Shown piece by piece: positions 42,770 through 53,100 of a stretch of DNA of 64,000 nucleotides. A program made the position numbers and the translations under genes. The DNA lies in the NCBI RefSeq assembly GCF_019599185.1, contig NZ_JAIEUL010000007.1:115667-179666 (forward strand), in the 5' to 3' direction. Each line of letters begins with the position of its first letter. Within the stretch, counting starts at the first letter, position 1. This DNA comes from Cryobacterium inferilacus (GTDB taxonomy: Bacteria > Actinomycetota > Actinomycetes > Actinomycetales > Microbacteriaceae). The notes beneath the pieces were generated by a model that did no database searches, had not been told where the DNA came from, and was given only the letters and a program-made list of their open reading frames with translations.

Positions 42770-44411
42770 GCGAGAGCCGTTTGCGCGCACGGGTGACCCC
42801 GACGTAGAGCAGCCGGCGTTCCTCGTCGACCTGCTCGAAGGTGCCGGCGTAGCTGATCGGCACCAGCCCCTCTGAGAGGCCGATCACGAAGACGGCGTCC
42901 CACTCCAGGCCCTTGGCCGAGTGCAGGGTGGCCAGCGTCACGGCCGCGACGGTGGGTTCGTGCTGGCCGGCCTGGCGCTCCATCAGCTCGTCGGTGAACT
43001 GGCGGAAGGTGGTGCCGGGCGCGGCCTGGTCGACGAGCCCCATGATCGCGTTCAGCGCCTCCCACCGGTCGCGCACGGCACCGCGGGCCTCGGGCGCCCG
43101 CTGGCTCCAGCCGAGGCCGCGCAGCACGTCGCTGACCGATTTGAACAGTGGCTCGCCCATGATCGAAACGGATGCGGCGCGCAGCGACATCACCGCCTGC
43201 TTCACCTCAGGCAGGTCGAAGAACCGCTTCGACCCGCGGATCTGATAGCTCACCCCCACGTCACCGAGGGCGGTCTCGAGCAGGGCTGCCTGCACGTTGA
43301 CCCGGTAGAGCACCGCGATGTTCTCCGGCGCCAGGCCGGCCTCGATCAGTTCGAAGATGCTCTGGGCCACGCCGCGGGCCTCGGCCATGTCGTTGGGGTA
43401 GTCCCGCACAGCGGGCTCCACACCGGTTTCGGCGACGGCGGCGTGCAGCGACAGTGCGCCGGGGCGGCCGCGCATCAGCTGGTTGGCGGTCGCAACGATC
43501 GCGGCCGTTGACCGGTAGTTCTGCTCCAGCCGCACCACGGTGGCGTCCTCGTAGTGCTTGGGGAAGTCGAGCAGGTAGTCGCTGCGGGCGCCGGCGAAGG
43601 AGTAGATGGTCTGGCTGGCGTCGCCGACCACGCAGAGGTCGCGCCGGTCGCCCAGCCAGAGCTTGAGCAGGTCGTACTGCAGCGGCGACACGTCCTGGAA
43701 CTCGTCGACGACGAAGAACCGGTACTGCTCGCGCACCTGCAGGGCCACCGACGGTTCGGCCTCGATCATGCCGGCCATGGCCAGGAGCACGTCTTCGAAG
43801 TCGATCTGCTTGCGATCGTCCTTGAGCCGTTCGTACCCGGCCTGCATGTCCATGGCCTGGTGGATGTCGAGCCGCCCTGGCAGGGCGCGGCCGGCCGTGG
43901 CGTACTGCTCGAGGCTGAGCCCGCTGGTCTTGCGCCACTCGATCTCCCCGGCCAGGTCGCGCAGGGTGGCGGTGTCGAGCTTGAGTTTGAGCACCTCGGC
44001 GGCGTGGCCGAGCAGCCGGCCCTTGCCCTCGAGGATGCGGGGCGCCTGGCCGCCGACGACATGCGGCCAGAAGTAGTTCAGCTGGCTCAGCGCCGCGGCG
44101 TGGAAGGTGCGCGCGGCGACCCCTCCCGCACCGAGCTGGCGCAGCCGGCCGCGCAGTTCGGCGGCGGCGCGGGCGGTGAAGGTGAGCGCCATCACCCGGT
44201 TGGGTGAGTAGGCGCCGCTCATCACGCCGTAGGCGATGCGGTGCGTGATAGCCCTGGTCTTACCGGTTCCGGCACCGGCGAGCATGCAGACCGGCCCGAT
44301 CAGCGCCTCTGCGGCCACACGTTGCTGTTCGTCGAGGCCGGTGAGCAGGGACTCGGCCGTGGGCGTCAGCGGCTCGGGGCTGATCGACCCGGGTGTCACC
44401 GGGTCAGACAC
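42660..44411 (-). CDS. uvrD2: UvrD2-like superfamily 1A DNA helicase
   Basis: 583 residues from GTG 44411, overlapping the nudC stop by 8 nt. Walker A LAGAGTGKT (about 44-52), FFVVDEFQDVSPLQYDLL, QNYRSTAAIV, LHSAKGLEWDAVFV and YVGVTRARKRL are the SF1A helicase motifs. Compared with mycobacterial UvrD2 it lacks the C-terminal HRDC and tetracysteine segments and ends soon after motif VI. 3'-5' DNA unwinding in repair is expected. The 3' end overlaps the convergent cyclodehydratase-like gene by 110 bp. Confidence 0.9.
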   Translation of the reverse strand: MSDPVTPGSISPEPLTPTAESLLTGLDEQQRVAAEALIGPVCMLAGAGTGKTRAITHRIAYGVMSGAYSPNRVMALTFTARAAAELRGRLRQLGAGGVAARTFHAAALSQLNYFWPHVVGGQAPRILEGKGRLLGHAAEVLKLKLDTATLRDLAGEIEWRKTSGLSLEQYATAGRALPGRLDIHQAMDMQAGYERLKDDRKQIDFEDVLLAMAGMIEAEPSVALQVREQYRFFVVDEFQDVSPLQYDLLKLWLGDRRDLCVVGDASQTIYSFAGARSDYLLDFPKHYEDATVVRLEQNYRSTAAIVATANQLMRGRPGALSLHAAVAETGVEPAVRDYPNDMAEARGVAQSIFELIEAGLAPENIAVLYRVNVQAALLETALGDVGVSYQIRGSKRFFDLPEVKQAVMSLRAASVSIMGEPLFKSVSDVLRGLGWSQRAPEARGAVRDRWEALNAIMGLVDQAAPGTTFRQFTDELMERQAGQHEPTVAAVTLATLHSAKGLEWDAVFVIGLSEGLVPISYAGTFEQVDEERRLLYVGVTRARKRLSLSWSAAGSQQRSPRERSRFLAEIGIRTARAAGARGA

Positions 44412-45405
44412 CCTGCGGCACCTGCCCGGGGTCGCCGCCACCGCGCACGCCGGCCGGCTGGCCCAGCCAGTCGTCCAGCAGCGCGCGGGCGATCGACGAT
44501 GCCCCTGGCAGCGTGATGCCGCTGTCGGGGTCGGTCAGCTCGGCGCGGCTGAACCAGCGCAGGTCAAGGATCTCGGTGCCGTCCGGCACCAGCCCGCCGG
44601 CGGTTTGACCGTCGGCCAGTCTGGCGGTGAAACCCACCATGATCGAGGCCGGGAACGGCCACGGCTGCGAGCCCCGGTAGACCGGGTCGGCGACGCGCAT
44701 GCCCGATTCCTCGAAGACCTCCCGCACGACGGCGGCCTCGAACGATTCGCCCGGCTCGACAAACCCGGCCAACAGGGAGTACCGGTTGGCTTCCCACATG
44801 GCGTTGGAGCCGAGCAGCACGCGGTCCTGCTCGTCGGTGATCAGCACGATCACGGCGGCGTCGGTGCGGGGGAAGACCTGGCTGCCGTCGGCCGGGCAGT
44901 GCCGCACCCAACCGCCGGAGCGCACCTCGGTGGCTTCGCCGCAGCGCGGGCAGAACGGGTGCGAGTCGTGCCAGTTCAGAATGCCGAGGGCCTCGGTGAG
45001 GATTCCGGCATCCCGGTCGGAGAGGCGGGTGGCGATCGCGCGCAGGCCGACCCAGCCGGACTCGTCCGGTTCGAGCCCTTGGGCCTGGTCGTCGGTCAGC
45101 GGCACGGCCACCAGGGCGGTGCCCACGGGCTCAGCGGCATCCTCGGCGAGCGACTTGCCCAGGTACACCCGCAGGGCGGATGCGTCCAGGTCGGCCAGGT
45201 CAGCGGCGGGCAGCAACGTCAGTCGGGGCGTTCCGAGAGCCGCGTCGGAGTCCGCCAGCAGCACCTTGCCCTTCCAGAGCGGCAGCAGCCGGGTGCCCGC
45301 ATCAGCCCACAGCCGGTCGAACAGCTCGGGCTCCGCCCTGGCGTCGTGGTCGCGATCGACGGCGTGCCTGGACAGTGGCAACCGGGCCGTGAACCTGAAC
45401 GACAT
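44404..45405 (-). CDS. nudC: NAD(+) diphosphatase NudC
   Basis: 333 residues. Zinc ribbon CPRCGEATEV ... RHCPADG (four-Cys type), nudix box GFVEPGESFEAAVVREVFEE and the NudC hallmark SQPWPFPASIMVGF downstream of the box. It cleaves NAD(H) and NAD-capped RNA 5' ends. ATG 45405 follows GAGGGG. Its stop overlaps the uvrD2 start, so the pair is translationally coupled. Divergent from the APH-like gene with a 94-bp gap. Confidence 0.93.
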   Translation of the reverse strand: MSFRFTARLPLSRHAVDRDHDARAEPELFDRLWADAGTRLLPLWKGKVLLADSDAALGTPRLTLLPAADLADLDASALRVYLGKSLAEDAAEPVGTALVAVPLTDDQAQGLEPDESGWVGLRAIATRLSDRDAGILTEALGILNWHDSHPFCPRCGEATEVRSGGWVRHCPADGSQVFPRTDAAVIVLITDEQDRVLLGSNAMWEANRYSLLAGFVEPGESFEAAVVREVFEESGMRVADPVYRGSQPWPFPASIMVGFTARLADGQTAGGLVPDGTEILDLRWFSRAELTDPDSGITLPGASSIARALLDDWLGQPAGVRGGGDPGQVPQGV

Positions 45406-45499
45406 GAGACCCCTCGAAGAATCGGGCAACACGTGCCGAAGTTGACTGCAGGCGTGGCGAATGACCCCACCGGGAGGAAGTCGACCTAACCTATAAGGC

Positions 45500-46699
45500 A
45501 TGGCCAGATCCCATCTCACTCTAGCCGCGTTGGCCACCAATGCAGTGCCTGAGCTCGACGTCGCCCACGCCCGAAACCACAGCCTCGGCGGCGGCGGGTC
45601 GTTCGACTCTGCCCTGCTGGTCACGCGCGACGAGAAGGAGCTGATCATCAGGGTTCCCACGTCGCAGGCGGCGGAAACCGAGCAGTCAGCCGACCTGGTG
45701 GCGCTGCGCGCGCTCACCACCGGCAACCGCAGCCGGTTACCGTTCGACGTGCCGGTGTTCGTCGGGCAGGCCCCGTTCGAGGGCACCAGGGCCGTCGTCT
45801 ACGAGCGGGTACCCGGTGCCTCCTACGATGCGGATGCGCTCACCGGCCATGTCGGCGTGTCCGGCTCGATCGGCCGCGCGATCGCCGCCATCCACGGCCT
45901 GCCCACGGCATTCATCGGCGACGCCGGCCTGGTGCAGCAGAGCGCCATGGACTGCCGCACCGCCACCATCGACCTGATCGACCGGGCCGCGAACACGGGC
46001 AAGCTGCCGGCCGCGCTGCTGCGCCGCTGGGAGCTCGCCACCGACGACGACGCGCTCTGGCAGTTCACGCCCACCGTGATCCACGGGTCCCTCTCCGCGG
46101 AGTCCTTCCTGATCAGCGACGACGCCGTCTGTGGTGTGCTCGGCTGGTCGAACCTGTGCGTGGGCGACCCTGCCCGTGACATCAACTGGCTGCTCGCCGC
46201 GCGCGGTGACGCCGCGGAAACCGCCATCGCCACCTACACGGCGACCAGGCAGGGCAACGACCCGCTGATCACCCAGCGGGCGATGCTCTACGCCGAGTTG
46301 GAGCTGGCCCGCTGGCTGCTACACGGCGTCGACACCCACGACGAGGCCATCGTCGAGGACGCCGTGTCGATGCTGGACGGGTTGGTGGACAACGTGCACA
46401 GCCACACCATGAACTCGCTCTCCCCCGACACCGGCCCGATCCTCAGTGTCACCGATGTGGAGTCGATGCTCGCGGACACCCCGCGCACGCCTGACACCGG
46501 GTCGGCCAGGCGCAACGACTTCGAGAACGACGACTACGGCACCAGCGACTTCGCCGAGACCGGGTCCTTCGCCCGGGTGACGAGCTTCGACGGCACCGGG
46601 TTCGAGGGTCAGGACGAGGCGCCGGCTGACTCGTCAGAGGGCGCGACGGATGACGCGGCCACCGACGACCAGGCCCGCACGAGGTCGTCCTCGGAGTAG
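45500..46699 (+). CDS. APH/macrolide-2'-phosphotransferase-like protein, probable pseudokinase
   Basis: 399 residues with an aminoglycoside-phosphotransferase fold: ELIIRVPTSQAAETEQ (Lys/Glu region replaced by Arg), TRAVVYERVPG (hinge), and the catalytic loop VIHGSLSAESFLI. Canonical APH enzymes have HGD-x-x-x-x-N and a later I-D-W; here the catalytic Asp is Ser197 and the metal-binding Asp position is Gly215 (VLGWSN). DPARDINWLL is retained. The C-terminal ~100 residues are acidic, low-complexity and end inside the adnB coding region (91-bp overlap). Kinase activity is doubtful; a structural or regulatory role beside adnAB is plausible. Confidence 0.78.
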   Translation: MARSHLTLAALATNAVPELDVAHARNHSLGGGGSFDSALLVTRDEKELIIRVPTSQAAETEQSADLVALRALTTGNRSRLPFDVPVFVGQAPFEGTRAVVYERVPGASYDADALTGHVGVSGSIGRAIAAIHGLPTAFIGDAGLVQQSAMDCRTATIDLIDRAANTGKLPAALLRRWELATDDDALWQFTPTVIHGSLSAESFLISDDAVCGVLGWSNLCVGDPARDINWLLAARGDAAETAIATYTATRQGNDPLITQRAMLYAELELARWLLHGVDTHDEAIVEDAVSMLDGLVDNVHSHTMNSLSPDTGPILSVTDVESMLADTPRTPDTGSARRNDFENDDYGTSDFAETGSFARVTSFDGTGFEGQDEAPADSSEGATDDAATDDQARTRSSSE

Positions 46700-49600
46700 A
46701 GCCGTTCGGGGGCGACGATGCGGTCGTCGGCGACGAAGTAGAACACCGCGTCGACCGTCTCCGGGTCGATGCCCTTCCATCTGGCGTAGGCCAGCCGGTA
46801 GAGCGCCAGCTGGGTCTGCTTGAGCTCGAGGTCCGCGGCGTCCTTGGGCGCCTTGCCGGTCTTCCAGTCCACCACCTGGTAGCCGGTGGGGGTCTTGTAG
46901 ACGGCGTCGAGCTTGCAGATGAAGACCTGGTCACCGATGACGTGGTGGATCTCGATCTCCACCTCCTCCGGCGCCAGGGTCGCCCACGGGGACCTCTCGA
47001 AGGTGGCCTTGAACCTCTCGAGCTGGTCCAGTTCCTGCGTCATCCCCTCGCCGGTTCCGGTCACGGCGTCGTACTCGGTACCGAGGTCGCTGTCGATGTC
47101 CGCGTTGATGTCGATGTCGAGTTCGCCCTGACCCGCATCGATCAGGTCACCAAAGGACGCCCCGGTGGAGCGTTGCTCCACCCAGGAGTGGAACAGGGTG
47201 CCGAGCCTGGTGGCCCGGTATGGCCGTTCGGGCATCGGTCGGCGCAGCTTCGCCAGCACGGCTGCCGGGTCGTCGACGTAGTCCTTGAACCGCGACGCCG
47301 GGATGCGGGTGGGCACCGTCAGGGCGCCGGGCCCGGCAAGGCGCTCGGCCCGTTCGGCGAGCAGCAGGGTGACCTCGCGCGACCAGGGCGTCTCGGTGGG
47401 TGTCGGCGCGTGGTCGGTGTCGGAGCGGTCGGCGGCGGGGCCGGCGGCGGGCGCATCCGGTGCCCGGTCGTCGTGCGCGCGCACCAGCGCGGCGGCCGCC
47501 TCGACCACCCGGCGGCGGGCGCCGAGCGGGTCGAACGGCCAGACTTCGCTGGCGTCCTCGTCGGTGGCGGGCTTCTGGTCGAACTCGCTGCCCTCCGCCA
47601 GCTCGCCGATCAGCCCGGCCTCGGCCAGTTCGAGCAGGTAACGACTGGGCTTCCGCACGGTCGTCCCTCCGCCCCAGAACGCACCGGTGAGCAGCAGTTC
47701 CTGCTGGGCGCGGGTGGTGGCGACGTAGATCAGCCGGCGTTCCTCGGCGTCGTGCCGGTGGGCGAGCTGGTCCTTGTAGAGGGTGAAGTCCTCGTCGAAG
47801 GAGAGCTGGGTGTCGTGGCCCAGCCGGCGCAGCTCAGGCAGCTCGGCGCGGTCGCCGCGGCAGGGGTATGGCAGTTCGCCGAAGCGCAACCAACCGGTGG
47901 TCTCCCTGGACGGCGCCGGCAGGTTCTTCTCGGTCAGGCCGGGGATGGCCACGTAGTCCCACTCCAGGCCCTTCGAGCCGTGGATGGTGAGCAGCTGCAC
48001 GGTGCCGGGTTCTGCGGCCTCGCCGCGCGGACCGAGGTCGTCCTGGCGTTCGGCGCGGGCCAGCCAGCGCAGGAAGCTCGCCAGGGTGCCCAGCTCGTCG
48101 CTGTCGAGAAACGCCGAGACGGCGTCGTGGAAGGCGTAGAGGTTGGCCAGGGCCCGGCCGTGGCTCTCGTTGGCGACGAGTTCGAGGTCGAGCAGGGTCT
48201 CCTGTTCGATCAGGCGCACGAAGTCGAGCAGGCCCAGGCCCGCGCGGCTGCGGAGCCAGGCGAGTTGCCGGCCGGCCTGGCGCAGCCGCTGCCGGCCGTC
48301 GGCGCTGAAGGCGGCCAGTTGCCCGTGCGTCTCGGGAGCGGAGGCGACGAAGTCGAGGGCGTCCACGAGCGAGCGGGTCTCCTCTGTGGCCACCGAGGCG
48401 CGCAGCTTGGCCTTGAGTTCGTCTGGCACGGCCTTCTGCGCCCAGTCGTGGGTGGCCAGCCAGCCGGCCACGCCGGCCAGGGCCTGCAGGTCGCGCACGC
48501 CGATGCGCCAGCGGCCGCCGGTGAGCAGCCGGATCAGATCGCTGCCGGCGGAGGGGTCGTGTACGACCCGCAGCACGGCGAGCACGTCGGCCACCTCTGG
48601 GGTGGAGAGCAGACCGCCCAGGCCGAGAACGTGCGCGGGCACGCCGTGCTCACGCAGCACCTCGGCGTAGAACTCCATGTCGCGGCGGGCGCGGAAGAGC
48701 ATGGCGCCGGACTCCGGGGCCGTGTCGCCGGCCGGCGCGGAGCCGGTGCCGGTACCGGTACCGAGCCTGGCGGCGAACCAGCGGGCGACAGAGGCGGCTT
48801 CCTCTGCGATGCTCTCGTGCATCTGGGCGTCTACCCGGCCGGCCGCCTTGCCCGGCGGCACCTTGAGGGTCTCCACCTGGATGCCGTTCGGCCTGGCGCG
48901 CAGTTCGGCGCTGAGCGGGGCGACCAGGGCGTTGGCGGTGTCGAGCACGGTGACCGGGTTGCGCCAGGTGAACGAGAGCGACATCGACGGCGCCTCGGTG
49001 TTGGGCAGGTCGGCGAAGTCGGTGGAGAAGCCGAGCAGGTTGGCGGAGCTGGCGCCGCGCCAGCCGTAGATGGACTGATGCGGGTCGCCGACGGCCATGA
49101 CCGGGTGGTGGGCGAACAGGGTGCGCAGCAGCTCGGTCTGCAGCACCGAGGTGTCCTGGTATTCGTCGAGCAGCACCACCCGGTACTGCTCGCGGTAGCG
49201 GGTCACCACGGCCGGCACCTTGCGGCAGACCTGCAGGGCCAGGGCCACCTGGTCGGAGAATTCGATCAGCCCCTGGCGGCGCTTCTCCGCCTGGTACGCA
49301 TCCGCCAGCTCGGCCAGAACCGGCAACGGCGCCGCCGCGGCGATGGCCTCGAGTACCGAGTCGTACGGTTTCTTCTTGCGCGGGTTGCCGTACGGGAGCT
49401 CGGCGAGGTAGTCGAAGCTCTGCGCGAGTCTGGCCAGGTCGTGCGGCACCGGGTCCTCGCCGGGCACGAACGGGGGCGGGTTCTCGGCCAGGGCACGGCT
49501 GAGCGAGAGCACGGCATCCGTGACGGCGTCGACATTCTTGCCGTACCGCACCAGCCGGCCGTCGCCGTGGGCCACGACCACCCGGCGGGCGAGCAGCCAG

Positions 49601-50109
49601 GCGCTGGTTTCGCTGAGCAGCACCGATTCGGGTTCACGGCCGAGCAGCAGGGCGTTGTCGGTGAACAGCCGGCTGGCGAAGGAGTTGTAGGTGGAGACGG
49701 CGGGGGCGTTGAACAGGTCGGCGGAGTCGAGGCTATGCGGGGTGGCTGCACTCTCGGCACCCGGATCGTGCGCCGTCTGCACGGAACTCGAGGGCATCAG
49801 CCCGGCTTCACTGAGCTGGCGGATGCGCCCGTTGATGCGTTCGGCGAGTTCGCCGGCGGCCTTGCGGGTGAAGGTGAGCCCCAGGATCTGGTCGGGCCTG
49901 GCGTGCGAGTTGGCCAGCAGCCAGAGCACCCGGTTGGCCATGGTCTCGGTCTTGCCGCTGCCGGCCCCCGCCACCACCAGGGTGGGGCTGAGCGGAGCTT
50001 CGATCACGGCCTGCTGCTCGCTGGTGGGTGGGAACATCTGCAGGGCCTCGGCAATGTCGAGGGCGGAGACGGGCCGTCTCGGTGCGGCTGCTGCGGATAC
50101 CTGGCTCAT
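46609..50109 (-). CDS. adnB: AdnB-like ATP-dependent DNA helicase/nuclease subunit
   Basis: 1166 residues from ATG 50109, overlapping the upstream stop (ATGA). Walker A VVAGAGSGKTETMANRV (about 46-62), VVLLDEYQDTSVLQTELL, DPHQSIYGWRGA and IHGSKGLEWDYVAIPGL followed by YVATTRAQQELLL form an SF1A motor. The C-terminus is a RecB-type PD-(D/E)XK nuclease with VVDWKTGKAPKDA at about 1076. With the upstream gene it makes the two-motor, two-nuclease AdnAB complex that resects double-strand breaks in mycobacteria. The intact Walker A fits the AdnB lead motor. The extreme C-terminus overlaps the convergent APH-like gene. Confidence 0.92.
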   Translation of the reverse strand: MSQVSAAAAPRRPVSALDIAEALQMFPPTSEQQAVIEAPLSPTLVVAGAGSGKTETMANRVLWLLANSHARPDQILGLTFTRKAAGELAERINGRIRQLSEAGLMPSSSVQTAHDPGAESAATPHSLDSADLFNAPAVSTYNSFASRLFTDNALLLGREPESVLLSETSAWLLARRVVVAHGDGRLVRYGKNVDAVTDAVLSLSRALAENPPPFVPGEDPVPHDLARLAQSFDYLAELPYGNPRKKKPYDSVLEAIAAAAPLPVLAELADAYQAEKRRQGLIEFSDQVALALQVCRKVPAVVTRYREQYRVVLLDEYQDTSVLQTELLRTLFAHHPVMAVGDPHQSIYGWRGASSANLLGFSTDFADLPNTEAPSMSLSFTWRNPVTVLDTANALVAPLSAELRARPNGIQVETLKVPPGKAAGRVDAQMHESIAEEAASVARWFAARLGTGTGTGSAPAGDTAPESGAMLFRARRDMEFYAEVLREHGVPAHVLGLGGLLSTPEVADVLAVLRVVHDPSAGSDLIRLLTGGRWRIGVRDLQALAGVAGWLATHDWAQKAVPDELKAKLRASVATEETRSLVDALDFVASAPETHGQLAAFSADGRQRLRQAGRQLAWLRSRAGLGLLDFVRLIEQETLLDLELVANESHGRALANLYAFHDAVSAFLDSDELGTLASFLRWLARAERQDDLGPRGEAAEPGTVQLLTIHGSKGLEWDYVAIPGLTEKNLPAPSRETTGWLRFGELPYPCRGDRAELPELRRLGHDTQLSFDEDFTLYKDQLAHRHDAEERRLIYVATTRAQQELLLTGAFWGGGTTVRKPSRYLLELAEAGLIGELAEGSEFDQKPATDEDASEVWPFDPLGARRRVVEAAAALVRAHDDRAPDAPAAGPAADRSDTDHAPTPTETPWSREVTLLLAERAERLAGPGALTVPTRIPASRFKDYVDDPAAVLAKLRRPMPERPYRATRLGTLFHSWVEQRSTGASFGDLIDAGQGELDIDINADIDSDLGTEYDAVTGTGEGMTQELDQLERFKATFERSPWATLAPEEVEIEIHHVIGDQVFICKLDAVYKTPTGYQVVDWKTGKAPKDAADLELKQTQLALYRLAYARWKGIDPETVDAVFYFVADDRIVAPERLYSEDDLVRAWSSVAASSVAPSDESAGASS

Positions 50110-53100
50110 GAACTGACCTGCTTGATGACGTGGATGCGGCACGACCCGTATGACCGGGGGTCGAGGCAGTGGTCGGCGATCTCGGCCACGAAGGTGGCCG
50201 CACCCATGCCGGCGGCATCGGTGCTGACCCGCTGGCTGAACGCCGCGAGTTCCTCCGGCGTGAAGGCCGGCTGGGTGGGATTGCGGTAATTCTGCTTCTG
50301 GGTGCCCGAGGACACGATGACCAGGCGGGCGCCGGCCAGTTCCATGCCCGGTTCGAGGCCGTCGATGACACCGGCGGAGAAGGCCAGCTGGTAGGCGCCG
50401 AGCTGCGGGTGGTCGGCCACGCCGGCGTCGCTGGTGGCGTCGCCCTTGCCGGTCTTGAGGTCGACGATCACGGCCCGGCCGTCCGGTAGCCGTTCGACCC
50501 TGTCGATGGTGCCGGAGAGCACGGCGCCGTCCAGTTCGAGCGCGAACCTGCCCTCAGCGCTGAGCAGCCGGGTGCCGTCGCGGGCGCCGTCGCCCAGGTA
50601 GGCGGCGAGCCGGTCGGTGAGCTCACGGGCCTGGGTCTTCTGCACCCTGGACTGCCAGTCGGCGTCGAAGACCAGTTCGCCCCAGCGCGCCTCGACGCCG
50701 GCCCACAGCGCCTCGGCGCTGATCAATGCCGGGTTCTGAGGCAGCTCAGGGTCTGTGGCGTCCTCCATCACCTTGTGGATGATGGTGCCCAGGTTGGCCG
50801 CGGTGCTGGAGTCGCCGCCGCCGATCTGGCCGATCAGCCAGTGTAACGGGCAGGTCTCGAACGCCGACATGCGGGACGGTGACACCCGCACGGGGCCGTC
50901 TCCGGCGTCGGGGTCGTTGAGCGGCCGGTCGGTGCTGGCCGCGCGCAGCCCGTACCACTCGTCGGGGGTGGCGCCTGGCACCTTCTCCCTGGCGAGACGG
51001 GCGAGCGTGGCGGCCGCATCCGTGGCTCGCACCGGCAGCACCGCCGGCAGGGCGGCGACGGGATCGGGGTCGGTGCGCTCGGCCGGCTGCAGCCGGGGCC
51101 GCAGGGTCTGGGTGAGGTCGCGGCGGAGGCGCCCGACCAGTCCGCGCAGCGACAGCGGGTAGCGGGCCAGCGGGGCAGGGTCTGGGTCGGGCAGCAGTCG
51201 TAGGAACGCGCTCGGCTGGTTGTCGTCGTTGTCGACGGCGGTGACCAGCAGCTCGGCCGTGCTGCGGGAGGCGGCTTGGGCGAACATGCGCAGCTCGTCG
51301 TGCAGCACGCTCGTGCGGGCACCGGCCGGGTCCGGCCTCTCCCCCGCGGCGAGCAGGGCCACGTCGCCTGCGCCGAGCAGTGACCCGCGGATGCGGAGGT
51401 CCGGCCAGACGTTTTCCTGCACGCCGGCCAGCACCACCAGATCGTAGTCGCGGCCGATGGTGCCGCTGGGCGTGGAGACGAGCACGGATTCGGCCAGGGC
51501 GCGGGGGGCGAGGGTGTCCTCCGGCACATCGGTGTCGACGAGGTGTTCGACGAAGAGAACGGGCGGCGCCGCCGGAGTGCGCTCGACGAAGCGTTGCGCG
51601 GCCGAGAACAGGGCCACGACGGCGTCGAGGTTGGAGTTGGCCTCGTCGGCGTCGATGCCGGTGCCGGTGGACTGCTCCGCCCAGGCCGGGGCCAGGCCGC
51701 TGCGCTGCCAGAGGCCCCAGAGCAGTTCCTCGATGGTGGCGCCGGCGGCGAACGCGGTGCGGGTCTGGCGCAGGTTTCTGGCGCAGGATGCGGCGCGCCT
51801 GGCGGTGCGGTTGTCGATGCTCTCCAGCAGGGTCGGGTTGGCGAACACCTCGACGAGCAGCTCGTCGGCGGTGCGGGCGCCGGCCGTGCCGTCGGTCTGA
51901 CTGTCGGTCCTACCGTCGTCGTCCGGGGCGTTGTCCTGTGTGCCTGGCCGGCCGAGTTCCTGTTGCCGCAGTGCCGCGCGCAGTCGGCGCAGCGTGATCG
52001 GGTCGAGGCCGCCGAGCGGGCCGCGCAGCAGCTCGACCGCGGCGTCGGCGTCGAGCGGGCGGCGGCCGAGGGTCACGTCGAGGGCCAGGATGAACGCGCG
52101 CACCGCGGGTTCGTCGCGCAGGGCCGCCGTCGCCGCGGCCACCTGGGTGGGCACCTCGAGAGCGGCCAGCCCCTTGGCCAGGGCCGGCACGAGAGCGCCG
52201 GTACGCACGATCACGGCCATGCGCCCCCAGGGCAGGCCCTCGAGCACGTGCCGTTCGCGCAGCCGCCTGGCGATCACGGCGAGCTGATCGGCCGGGCTGG
52301 CGGTGACCACGGTCTGCACGGCGCCTGGCACCGTGTCTGGGACGGCAGGGTCGGGGTCGGCAGGGTCGGGGTCGGCAGGGTCGGGGTCGGCAGGGTCGGG
52401 GTTGGCGGGGTCGGCAATGTCAGCAGGGCCGGCAGTGTCGGCGGGTGCGGAGGGTTCAACGGGTTCGGCCGTCCCGGCGGGGTCGGCGGCCGTGGCAGCC
52501 TCCCCTCCCCGCACCTCGCCCACTGCGCCGGCGGCGCGCTGGGTGCCGGCGGCCGCTGCTCCGATCCGGCCGGTGAATTCGCGGATCACCGCGCGCAGCT
52601 CCGCGCCGTGCCGGTAGACGGTGTCCAGCGTGAGGGTGGCCACCTCCGGCAGGCCCAGGTAGTGGCCGAGCCGGCCGAGGGCATCCGGGTGGGCGCCGCG
52701 GAACGACCCCGTGCTCAGGTCGGGGTCGCCGAAGGCCACGACGGTCACGCCGCGGGCGGCGAACTGGGCCAGCAGGGCCAGGGTGGACTGGGTGGCCTCC
52801 TGGGCGTCGTCGAGCACGATCAGCCTGAGCGCGCCGAGTGCACCGAGCGGGTTGCCGACGGTCACCGCCTCCACGGTCTGGCCCTGGCGCGAGTCCTGGC
52901 GGAGGCTACGGCGCGGTGCGTCCTGCACGATCGCGGCGGCGAACTGCACGAGCTCGGTGGAGTCGAACTGGCCGGGCCGGCTCTGGTCCTTGATGTCCTG
53001 GTAGTCGCGGATGAACTCGGCGGCCGCTGCCCACTCCTGGCGGGAGTTGTCTGCGGCGAGGGCCATCAACCGGCCAGGGGTGACGCCGTATTCCACCGCG

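Noticed and set aside
45500..46699. Macrolide resistance gene
   Set aside because: The catalytic Asp residues of APH enzymes are replaced and the context is DNA repair, so resistance is not supported.
46942..50289. 1115-codon plus-strand frame opposite adnB
   Set aside because: Antisense shadow of a gene with full helicase and nuclease motifs; composition is dominated by Gly, Val, Gln, His.
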